Assembly (NCBI GenBank): GCA_013816685.1
Contig: JACDDX010000093.1
Location: forward strand, 1 to 6,827
DNA: 6,827 bases
Direction of reading: 5' to 3'
From: Gemmatimonadales bacterium
GTDB taxonomy: Bacteria; Gemmatimonadota; Gemmatimonadetes; Gemmatimonadales; GWC2-71-9
Shown here: piece after piece, positions 1 to 5,825 of the stretch
How the letters are laid out: every line of letters starts with the position of its first letter
Numbering within the stretch: the stretch's first letter is position 1
Notes under the pieces: generated by a model
What the model saw: only the letters and a program-made list of their open reading frames with translations
Databases searched by the model: none
Told to the model about the DNA's origin: nothing
Program-made: the position numbers and the translations under genes

Positions 1-562
1 GCGCATGGGCTGCAAGATCAGCGTCGACAGCGCGACGCTCGCGAACAAGGCGCTCGAGCTGATCGAAGCCCACCATCTGTTCGGTCTGGACTACGATGCG
101 CTCGAGGTCGTGGTGCATCCGCAGAGCATCGTGCACGCGTTCACCGAGTTCAGGGACGGCAGCGTCATCGCGCAGCTCGGGTTTCCCAGCATGGAGCTGC
201 CGATCCTGTACGCGCTCACCCACCCGCGCCGGCTGGCCGACGACGGGGTCCGACGCTTCGATCCGGTCGCCGCGGGACCGCTCACGTTCGAGCCGGTGCG
301 CAGCGACGTCTTCCCCGCGCTGGGCGCCGGCGTGGCGGCAGGTCGCGCGGGCGGTACCGCGCCGGCGGCATTCAACGCGGCCAACGAGGAGGCCGTCGCG
401 GCCTTTCTCCAGGGCCGGATCGCCTTCGGGCGGATCAGTGAGATCATCGACGAGGTGCTGCAGGCCCACGCGCCGGCACCGGCCACCTCCCTCGGGGCGG
501 TGCTGGAGGCCGACCGGTGGGCCCGGGACCTCGCCCGCGAAAGGGCAGACGCACTGTGCTGA
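1..562 (+). CDS. dxr: 1-deoxy-D-xylulose 5-phosphate reductoisomerase, C-terminal part (5' end outside window)
   Basis: Dxr converts 1-deoxy-D-xylulose 5-phosphate to 2-C-methyl-D-erythritol 4-phosphate with NADPH, the first committed step of the MEP isoprenoid pathway, in the cytosol. The frame is open from the window edge (first full codon at base 2) and ends at TGA 560-562, so about 186 residues of a protein usually near 390-400 are present. The NADPH-binding N-terminal domain is missing. Counting the ATG at 5 as residue 1, the segment KISVDSATL is followed by NK (14-15) and Glu18, which match the conserved active-site Asn-Lys and metal-ligand Glu (E. coli Asn227, Lys228, Glu231). VHPQSIVHAF and DGSVIAQLG are further family hallmarks, and AFNAANEEAVAAFL belongs to the C-terminal helical domain. 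The ATG at 5 is an internal Met of the MGxKISVDSA motif, not a start. The stop overlaps the rseP start, suggesting cotranscription and translational coupling. Identification is firm. Confidence 0.96.
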   Translation, partial: RMGCKISVDSATLANKALELIEAHHLFGLDYDALEVVVHPQSIVHAFTEFRDGSVIAQLGFPSMELPILYALTHPRRLADDGVRRFDPVAAGPLTFEPVRSDVFPALGAGVAAGRAGGTAPAAFNAANEEAVAAFLQGRIAFGRISEIIDEVLQAHAPAPATSLGAVLEADRWARDLARERADALC

Positions 563-1920
563 TCACCGTTCTCTCGCTCATCGTCGTGCTCGGAGTTCTC
601 GTCTTCGTGCACGAGGCGGGGCACTTCGTGGCGGCCAAGTGGGCCGGGATCTACGTGCACCGGTTCTCGCTGGGACTGGGATCACCCATCCCCTGGCTCA
701 CCTTTCAGCGCGGCGAGACCGAATACTCGATCTCCTGGCTGCCGCTCGGCGGCTACGTGAAGATGGCGAGCCGGGACGAGGACATCAGCGAGAGCCCGCT
801 GGAGGGCGGAAAGCCGGCCGCCGTGGTGCCGCCCGACCGGATGTTCGAGGCGAAACCGGTCTGGAAGCGGATGCTCGTGATCCTCGCGGGCGTGACGATG
901 AACGCGCTGTTCGCGTGGCTGGTGTTCACGGTGCTCGCGGCCAAGAATGGCCGCCAGATCGATCCGGTGACGACCGTCGGACAGGTGGTGGAGGAGATGA
1001 TTCCGCCTGGTGGCGAGGCGCTCCGCGCGGTGCGCCCCGGCGCCCGCATCGTGCGGGTGTCGGGGACCCCGGTGTCCACCTGGAACGAAGTCGAGGCACA
1101 GATCGCCAACACGCCCGACCGTGTGGTCCGGCTGGAATTCGCCGACGGCTCGAGCGCGGAGCTGCCGATCCATCCTGACGCGCTCGAGGCACGACTCAGG
1201 GCGTCGCAGGCGCTGCAGCCGTTCCGGGCCCCCGTGGTGGGCGAGGTCCTTGCTGGTAGGCCGGCCGCGGCGGCCGGGATCCAGCGGGGCGACACCATCG
1301 TCGCGGTCAACGGCCAGCCGGTGACGCAGTGGTACGATCTGCTGAAGACGCTGCAGTCGAGTGCCGGCCGCGACCTCACGGTCGAACTGGCGCGCGGCGG
1401 GCAACATCGGGGCGTGACACTGCGGCCCTACACCGACACCATGATCGGCGCCGACGGGAAGCCGAGGTCGGTCGGCCGGATCGGCGTGGCGGTGGGCACC
1501 GATTTCCGCACCGAGAAGCTGAGCCTCGGAGCGGCCATCGCCCAGGGCGGGACGGCCACGGTGGCCGCGTCGACTCAGATCGTTCGCACCGTGCGGGGAC
1601 TGTTCAGCGGACGGATCTCCGGGCGGACGGTCGGCGGGCCGATTCTCATCGGCCAGCTCGCCGGCGAGAGCGCCCGGCTCGGCCTCGACGCCTTCCTCAG
1701 CTTCATGGCCCTCATCTCCATCAACCTTGCCGTGCTCAACCTGCTGCCGGTCCCGGTCCTCGACGGCGGGCAGTTTCTCTTTCTGCTCGCCGAGGGCGTC
1801 ATCCGCCGGCCGCTGCCACTCAAGGTGCGCGAGCGCCTCACCACCGTCGGGCTGGTGCTCATCGTGCTGCTCATGGGGCTCGCCTTCTCGAACGACATCC
1901 GCCGGCTGTTCGGCGGCTAG
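556..1920 (+). CDS. rseP: RseP-family site-2 intramembrane zinc metalloprotease (M50)
   Basis: This is a membrane-embedded protease that cuts substrates within the bilayer. E. coli RseP cleaves anti-sigma factor RseA and remnant signal peptides; the substrate here is unknown and no anti-sigma gene is in the window. From GTG 556 the protein has 454 residues, close to E. coli RseP (450). Visible parts in order: membrane segment 1 (about 2-24) carrying the zinc site HEAGH at 19-23; the loop PLGGYVKM at 63-70; membrane segment 2 (about 106-129); a degenerate PDZ domain (about 138-203); a second PDZ domain (about 225-300, with AAGIQRGDTIVAVNG); membrane segment 3 (about 380-400) running into NLLPVPVLDGG at 395-405, whose Asp403 is the third zinc ligand; and membrane segment 4 (about 428-445). 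GTG 556 is chosen because it puts HEAGH about 20 residues from the N-terminus, as in relatives, and AAAGGG at 540-545 lies 10 bases upstream. A GTG at 517 would add a basic, proline-rich stretch with no family counterpart. It overlaps dxr by 7 bases. Confidence 0.95.
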   Translation: MLITVLSLIVVLGVLVFVHEAGHFVAAKWAGIYVHRFSLGLGSPIPWLTFQRGETEYSISWLPLGGYVKMASRDEDISESPLEGGKPAAVVPPDRMFEAKPVWKRMLVILAGVTMNALFAWLVFTVLAAKNGRQIDPVTTVGQVVEEMIPPGGEALRAVRPGARIVRVSGTPVSTWNEVEAQIANTPDRVVRLEFADGSSAELPIHPDALEARLRASQALQPFRAPVVGEVLAGRPAAAAGIQRGDTIVAVNGQPVTQWYDLLKTLQSSAGRDLTVELARGGQHRGVTLRPYTDTMIGADGKPRSVGRIGVAVGTDFRTEKLSLGAAIAQGGTATVAASTQIVRTVRGLFSGRISGRTVGGPILIGQLAGESARLGLDAFLSFMALISINLAVLNLLPVPVLDGGQFLFLLAEGVIRRPLPLKVRERLTTVGLVLIVLLMGLAFSNDIRRLFGG

Positions 1921-1947
1921 GCTGGGGACGCGTGTCGTGGCCGGCAC

Positions 1948-1990
1948 TTGCCCGATGGTCGGGGGCTCCCTTATTTTGCCGTGCTACAAC
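1948..1990 (+). promoter_or_regulatory. Candidate promoter region for rpsO (and pnp)
   Basis: The 109-base gap between rseP and rpsO contains an AT-richer patch (about 1970-2005) that stands out from the GC-rich surroundings. Two sigma70-like arrangements can be read. The first is TTGCCC (1948-1953) with TATTTT (1972-1977) at an 18-base spacing. The second is an extended -10, TGC followed by TACAAC (1985-1990), with no good -35. Each box matches consensus at about 4 of 6 positions, so this is a plausible location rather than a defined promoter. S15 genes commonly have their own promoter even inside larger clusters. Confidence 0.35.
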
Positions 1991-2015
1991 GGATTAGCCT
2001 ATTCGGAACGAACAC

Positions 2016-2021
2016 AGAGGG
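2016..2021 (+). promoter_or_regulatory. Ribosome binding site of rpsO
   Basis: AGAGGG at 2016-2021 ends 8 bases before ATG 2030 and fixes the S15 start, in agreement with the usual N-terminus and length of the protein. Confidence 0.7.
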
Positions 2022-2029
2022 CAGGGTGG

Positions 2030-2290
2030 ATGAGCTTCGACAAGCAGACGGTCATGATAACGCACCAGGCGCACGAGACCGACACCGGCTCGACCAGGGT
2101 GCAGGTGGCGCTGCTCACCGAGCGGATCAATTCGCTCACCGAGCATTTCCGCACCCACGCGAAGGACCATCATGGCCGGCGCGGGCTGCTCAAGATGGTC
2201 GGTACGCGCCGACGCCTGCTGACCTATCTCAAGCGCAGCGATCTCGCCAGCTACCGAGCCCTCATCGAACAACTTGGTCTCCGCCATTAA
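2030..2290 (+). CDS. rpsO: 30S ribosomal protein S15
   Basis: S15 is a primary-binding protein of the small subunit that binds the central domain of 16S rRNA and nucleates platform assembly; it also contacts 23S rRNA in a bridge between subunits. The product is 86 residues (usual length 86-89), a compact all-helical protein. Family hallmarks are DTGS (18-21), VQVALLTERINSLTEHF, then KDHHGRRGLLKMVGTRRRLLTYLK, whose DHH and RRGL segment binds rRNA, and the C-terminal LGLRH. The start ATG 2030 has a Shine-Dalgarno 8 bases upstream. One oddity is Arg23 (codon AGG at 2096-2098), where the family usually has Glu (ST/SP-E-VQ). S15 genes are often autoregulated through their leader, but I cannot identify a specific S15-binding fold in the 109 bases upstream. 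It is followed by a strong hairpin and then pnp, the classic rpsO-pnp pair. Confidence 0.98.
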   Translation: MSFDKQTVMITHQAHETDTGSTRVQVALLTERINSLTEHFRTHAKDHHGRRGLLKMVGTRRRLLTYLKRSDLASYRALIEQLGLRH

Positions 2291-2307
2291 CTGCCGCACG
2301 CCGCGAC

Positions 2308-2347
2308 GGGCGTCCTGATCCGATGATCGGGACGCCCTCTCTGCTTT
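2308..2347 (+). terminator. rpsO-pnp intergenic hairpin: leaky terminator or RNA-processing site
   Basis: Bases 2308-2320 (GGGCGTCCTGATC) pair with 2325-2337 (GATCGGGACGCCC), forming a 13-bp stem with one G-U wobble (2316/2329) and a four-base loop CGAT. The stem begins 18 bases after the rpsO stop. The tract behind it, TCTCTGCTTT (2338-2347), is pyrimidine-rich but not a clean T run, so termination would probably be partial, letting transcription continue into pnp. In E. coli the same intergenic region holds the rpsO terminator and an RNase III-cleaved hairpin through which PNPase represses its own synthesis. A similar role here is inference. The stem itself is read directly from the sequence. 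Confidence 0.75.
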
Positions 2348-2430
2348 GGCCCCAGCGGGCCGCCCCGGATGCAGCACCACAGTTCCACGACGCGTCAAAG
2401 ATGCCCTGATGATCGCAACCACACAGAGAG

Positions 2431-2436
2431 AGAAGG
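2431..2436 (+). promoter_or_regulatory. Ribosome binding site that favours GTG 2445 as pnp start
   Basis: AGAAGG at 2431-2436 lies 8 bases before GTG 2445. The alternative in-frame ATG at 2409 has only a weak AAAG (2397-2400) upstream. The purine run starting near 2424 therefore looks like a leader with a Shine-Dalgarno rather than coding sequence. Confidence 0.6.
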
Positions 2437-2444
2437 TCCTGCCA

Positions 2445-4526
2445 GTGCAACGGATCGAAACCGAATTCGCCGGACGTCCCCTGATACTCGAGACCGGCCG
2501 CATGGCCAAGCAGGCCGCGGCCTCGGTCCTGGTGCGCTTCGGCGACACCATGGTGCTCGCCGCTGTGACGGTCTCCCCCAATGTCTCCACGCTCCCGTTC
2601 TTTCCGCTCACCGTCGAGTACCGCGAGAAGACCTATGCCGCGGGCAAGATTCCCGGCGGATTCCTCAAGCGTGAGGGGCGGCCTTCGGACAAGGAAATCC
2701 TCGCCAGCCGTCTGATCGACCGCTCGATCCGGCCGCTCTTTCCGGAAGGCTTCAAGAACGAGACGCAGGTCTTCGTCACCGTGCTGAGCGCCGACCAGGA
2801 GAACGACGCCGACATCCTCGGCATCCTGGCCGCGGCCACCGCGCTGTCGCTCTCGCCGGTGCCCTGGAACGGACCGCTCGCCGCCGTCCGGGTCGGACGG
2901 GTGGAGAACAACTGGATCCTCAATCCGACCTTCCAGCAGCTCGAGTTCTCGACCATCGACCTGACGGTCAGCGGCCTGCAGGACTCCATCATGATGGTCG
3001 AGGGCGGCGCGCTCGAGGTGTCCGAAGCCGAAATCCTCGAGGCGCTCAAGGTGGCGCAACGGGGGATCCGCGAGCTCCTGGGAGTCGCGAAGCAGCTCAC
3101 CGACAAGGCACCGGTCAAGAAGATGGAGTGGAAGCGCGCGACCGGCGACGAGGCGCTCGTCGGCAAGGTGCGCGAGGCCGGGGAGAAGCTGATCGCCGAC
3201 GCCATCAACGCGAAGGATAAGGCTGGCCGTGCAGCCGGCCTGAAGGCGGCCAAGTCCCAGGTAGTCGAAAAGCTCGCCGCCGACTACGCCGATCGCGGCC
3301 GGGACATCGGCAACGAGCTGGAAGAGATCGAGTACCGCATCATGCGGAAGCAGGTGCTGGACAAGGGCGAGCGGGTCGACGGCCGCGGTCCGGACCAGAT
3401 CCGCGCGATCACCATCGAGACCGGTATCCTGCCGCGCCCGCACGGGTCCGCGCTCTTCACCCGCGGCGAGACCCAGGCGCTGGTATCCGTCACGCTCGGC
3501 ACCTCCGACGACGAGCAGCGGATCGACAGCATCGACGTGGCCGGCGAGACGACCAAGTCGTTCATGCTGCACTACAACTTCCCGCCGTACTCCACCGGCG
3601 AAGTGAAGATGATCCGCGGCACCAGCCGCCGCGAGATCGGGCACGGCGCACTGGCCGAGCGGGCGCTGCAACCGCTGCTGCCGCACTACGAGGACTTCCC
3701 GTACACCCTCCGCGTGGTCTCCGAGATTCTCGAATCCAATGGCTCGAGCTCGATGGCGACGGTCTGCGGCGGATCGCTCGCACTCATGGAGGCCGGCGTC
3801 CCGATGAAGGCGCCCTGCGCCGGGGTCGCGATGGGCCTGATCAAGGAAGGTGACAAAGTCGCCATCCTGACCGACATCCTGGGCTCCGAAGACCATCTGG
3901 GTGACATGGACTTCAAGGTCGCCGGCACCGAGCAGGGCATTACCTCGATTCAGATGGACATCAAGATCGAGGGGCTCGACCTCAAGATCATGGAGCAGGC
4001 GCTCGAGCGGGCGAAGAAGGGCCGCCTCCACGTGCTGGGCGAGATGGGCAAGGTGCTCTCGGTCGCCCGGACGGAGCTCTCCATGTACGCGCCGCGGATC
4101 ATCACGATGCAGATCAAGCCCGACAAGATCGGCGACGTGATCGGTCCCAAGGGTAAGACCATCCGGGGGATTCAGGACGCGACCGGAGCCAAGATCAGCA
4201 TCGAGGACTCGGGGCTCATCACCATCAGCGCCGTGGGCGGCGAGGCCGGCCAGAAGGCGCACGCCATGGTGGCCGCGATCGTCACCGAGCCCGAGGTGGG
4301 TCGCACCTACGAAGGTCCCGTGAAGAGCACCACGCCGTTCGGTGCCTTCGTGGAAATCCTTCCGGGCGTGGAGGGACTGCTCCACATCAGCGAGCTGCAG
4401 CACGGTCGCACCGAGAAGACGGAAGACGTGGTCAAGAAGGGCGACATCGTGCAGGTCAAGCTGCTGGAGGTGGACGAGCGTGGCAGGATGCGACTCTCCC
4501 GGAAGGCACTGATCCCCAGGGAGTGA
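2445..4526 (+). CDS. pnp: Polynucleotide phosphorylase (PNPase)
   Basis: PNPase degrades RNA from the 3' end using phosphate, releasing nucleoside diphosphates, and can run in reverse to add tails. It works as a trimer in the cytosol, in many bacteria with RNase E and helicases. From GTG 2445 it has 693 residues (family about 700). Domains in order: RNase PH-like 1 (about 5-140), an all-helical linker, RNase PH-like 2 (from about 308, RVDGRG; to about 540), KH (about 555-613, with IGPKGK at 566-571) and S1 (618 to about 690, with FGAFVEILPGVEGLLHIS). Active-site groups of the second core are intact: Arg395-Arg396, SSS at 434-436, and Asp483 and Asp489 in EDHLGDMD, equivalent to E. coli Arg398/399, Ser437-439, Asp486 and Asp492. 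The start is supported by AGAAGG 8 bases upstream and by the usual short N-terminus before the ETGRMAKQA motif. ATG 2409, in the same frame, would add 12 residues and remains possible. The last codons hold the ribosome binding site of the next gene. Confidence 0.98.
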   Translation: MQRIETEFAGRPLILETGRMAKQAAASVLVRFGDTMVLAAVTVSPNVSTLPFFPLTVEYREKTYAAGKIPGGFLKREGRPSDKEILASRLIDRSIRPLFPEGFKNETQVFVTVLSADQENDADILGILAAATALSLSPVPWNGPLAAVRVGRVENNWILNPTFQQLEFSTIDLTVSGLQDSIMMVEGGALEVSEAEILEALKVAQRGIRELLGVAKQLTDKAPVKKMEWKRATGDEALVGKVREAGEKLIADAINAKDKAGRAAGLKAAKSQVVEKLAADYADRGRDIGNELEEIEYRIMRKQVLDKGERVDGRGPDQIRAITIETGILPRPHGSALFTRGETQALVSVTLGTSDDEQRIDSIDVAGETTKSFMLHYNFPPYSTGEVKMIRGTSRREIGHGALAERALQPLLPHYEDFPYTLRVVSEILESNGSSSMATVCGGSLALMEAGVPMKAPCAGVAMGLIKEGDKVAILTDILGSEDHLGDMDFKVAGTEQGITSIQMDIKIEGLDLKIMEQALERAKKGRLHVLGEMGKVLSVARTELSMYAPRIITMQIKPDKIGDVIGPKGKTIRGIQDATGAKISIEDSGLITISAVGGEAGQKAHAMVAAIVTEPEVGRTYEGPVKSTTPFGAFVEILPGVEGLLHISELQHGRTEKTEDVVKKGDIVQVKLLEVDERGRMRLSRKALIPRE
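4518..4523 (+). promoter_or_regulatory. Ribosome binding site of the M16 peptidase gene, inside the pnp 3' end
   Basis: AGGGAG (4518-4523) covers the last two pnp codons and sits 8 bases before GTG 4532. This spacing favours 4532 over the other in-frame GTG at 4523, which overlaps the pnp stop as GTGA but would lie on top of this Shine-Dalgarno. Confidence 0.6.
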
Positions 4527-4531
4527 CCTCC

Positions 4532-5788
4532 GTGGAAACCCTGCAGCTCGATCAGGGGCTGCACCGGACCACCGCGCCGAATGGCCTGATCGTGCTCTCG
4601 GAGCTGTTGCCGGGAGTGCGGTCAGCCGCGGTCGGCGTCTACGTCCGTACCGCCAGCGCGCACGAACGCCGCGAGCAGATGGGAATTTCCCATCTGCTCG
4701 AGCATATGGTGTTCAAGGGCACCGAGCGACGGTCTGCCAGGCAGCTCGCGCTCGACCTCGAGGTCCGGGGCGGCAGTCTCGACGCCTTCACCGGTCGCGA
4801 CTACACCAGCTACCAGGCCCACGTCCTCGACGCCGACCTTCCGCTCGCGGTCGAAATTCTGACCGATCTCGCCCGCCGGCCGCTGCTGCGTGCGAGCGAC
4901 CTCGAGCCCGAGCGGAACGTGATTCTCGAAGAGATCAACGGTGTCGCTGACACGCCCGACGATCTGGTCTTCGAGCTGCACGCCGAGACGCTCTGGCCGT
5001 CGCATCCCTATGGTTACTCCATCCTCGGGACGGAAGACACGCTCGGTGGTATCGACGCCGGCGATCTCCGCGCGCTCCACACCAGCGGCTACGGCCCGGG
5101 CAACTGCGTCATCGCCGCGGCCGGGAACGTCCGCCACGACGAGCTGCTCGCCGTGCTCGAGCGCGAAGGATGGTTCGAGGGGGCGGCGGCCGAGGCGGCC
5201 CGTCCGGCAGTGGTCGCGGTGCCGGCCGAGCGGGGAACCGTGCGGGTCGAGCCGCGGGACACCGCCCAGAGCCACGTGGTCTTCGGCACCGACACCTTTG
5301 CCATCCGCGACCCCCGCCGGTTCGCGCTCGCCATTCTCACTAATGCCTTCGGCGGCGGCATGTCGAGCCGACTGTTCCAGCGGGTGCGCGAGGAGCTCGG
5401 GCTGGCCTACGCGGTCTACGCCTACAAGCACTTCTATCAGGGCGCGGGCCAGCTTGGTGTGTACGTCGGCACCCAGACCGCCACCGCCGACAAGGCCGTG
5501 GAGGCCATCCGGGCCGAGTACGACACGCTCGCCACCGAAGGGCTGCCGCCTGGCGAGCTGGAAGACGGCAAGCGTCAGCTCAAGGGCCAGATCATGCTGT
5601 CGCTCGAGAGTCCCGGTGCCCGGATGGGCCGGCTGGCCGGATTCACGCTGCACGACGATCGCTACCGTCCGCTCGACGAGCTGCTCGCCGAAATCGATGC
5701 GGTCTCCGTCGACGAGGTCGGGCAAGTGGCGGGCGAGTACTTCCCGTCCGCACGCCAGACCGTCGTCCGGCTGGGACCGGCCGCCTAG
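4532..5788 (+). CDS. M16-family zinc metallopeptidase (mitochondrial processing peptidase-like, M16B)
   Basis: The inverzincin motif HLLEH (residues 54-58 from GTG 4532) gives two zinc His ligands and the catalytic Glu57. The third ligand is Glu134 in VILEEI, 76 residues after His58, the spacing typical of M16. The C-terminal half (about 215-418) is the second, non-catalytic-fold repeat and carries FGGGMSSRLFQ (273-283) and VREELGLAY (285-293), whose Arg286 and Tyr293 fit the conserved substrate-binding Arg/Tyr pair. The protein is 418 residues, as expected for single M16B chains that work as homodimers or with a partner. No signal peptide or membrane segment is seen, so it is probably cytosolic. 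The start is 4532 (AGGGAG at 8 bases); GTG 4523 would add three residues. It follows pnp with a 5-base gap, indicating translational coupling. An M16 gene next to pnp is common (mlpA in B. subtilis), but its natural substrate cannot be deduced here. Confidence 0.93.
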   Translation: METLQLDQGLHRTTAPNGLIVLSELLPGVRSAAVGVYVRTASAHERREQMGISHLLEHMVFKGTERRSARQLALDLEVRGGSLDAFTGRDYTSYQAHVLDADLPLAVEILTDLARRPLLRASDLEPERNVILEEINGVADTPDDLVFELHAETLWPSHPYGYSILGTEDTLGGIDAGDLRALHTSGYGPGNCVIAAAGNVRHDELLAVLEREGWFEGAAAEAARPAVVAVPAERGTVRVEPRDTAQSHVVFGTDTFAIRDPRRFALAILTNAFGGGMSSRLFQRVREELGLAYAVYAYKHFYQGAGQLGVYVGTQTATADKAVEAIRAEYDTLATEGLPPGELEDGKRQLKGQIMLSLESPGARMGRLAGFTLHDDRYRPLDELLAEIDAVSVDEVGQVAGEYFPSARQTVVRLGPAA

Positions 5789-5817
5789 CGTTTCCCCATT
5801 CAGTCGCACCACCGCAC

Positions 5818-5822
5818 GAGGG
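5818..5822 (+). promoter_or_regulatory. Possible ribosome binding site of ald
   Basis: GAGGG at 5818-5822 is the only Shine-Dalgarno-like run before ATG 5826. Its spacing of 3 bases is short, so initiation may be weak or the true pairing may be offset. The 37-base gap after the M16 gene holds no visible terminator or promoter. Confidence 0.4.
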
Positions 5823-5825
5823 TCC

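Noticed and set aside
517..555. Upstream GTG 517 as rseP start
   Set aside because: It would add 13 residues (MGPGPRPRKGRRT) before the first membrane segment, has no Shine-Dalgarno, and deepens the overlap with dxr. Relatives start just before the first membrane helix.
96..1178. + strand frame of about 360 codons overlapping dxr and rseP
   Set aside because: An out-of-frame shadow: Arg/Ser/Pro-rich, no domains, and it crosses two confident genes.
1899..1916. GC-only inverted repeat CCGCCG / CGGCGG at the end of rseP
   Set aside because: It lies inside coding sequence (RRLFGG), is only 6 bp and is not followed by a T tract. Such repeats arise by chance in GC-rich codons.
682..1947. Long - strand frame opposite rseP
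   Set aside because: A compositional shadow of rseP: low-complexity Arg/His/Pro-rich translation and no known domain.
1951..1976. CCCGA-TGG-TCGGG followed by TTATTTT as an rseP terminator
   Set aside because: The stem is only 5 bp with a 3-base loop, and the T-rich stretch starts 7 bases after the stem. The location overlaps the candidate promoter, so a terminator call is not supported.
2262..4403. Very long open frame on the - strand opposite pnp (about 713 codons)
   Set aside because: It mirrors the codon structure of pnp in a GC-rich sequence where stops are rare on the opposite strand. The product is rich in His, Asp, Arg and Gly with no recognisable fold, and pnp is certain on the + strand.
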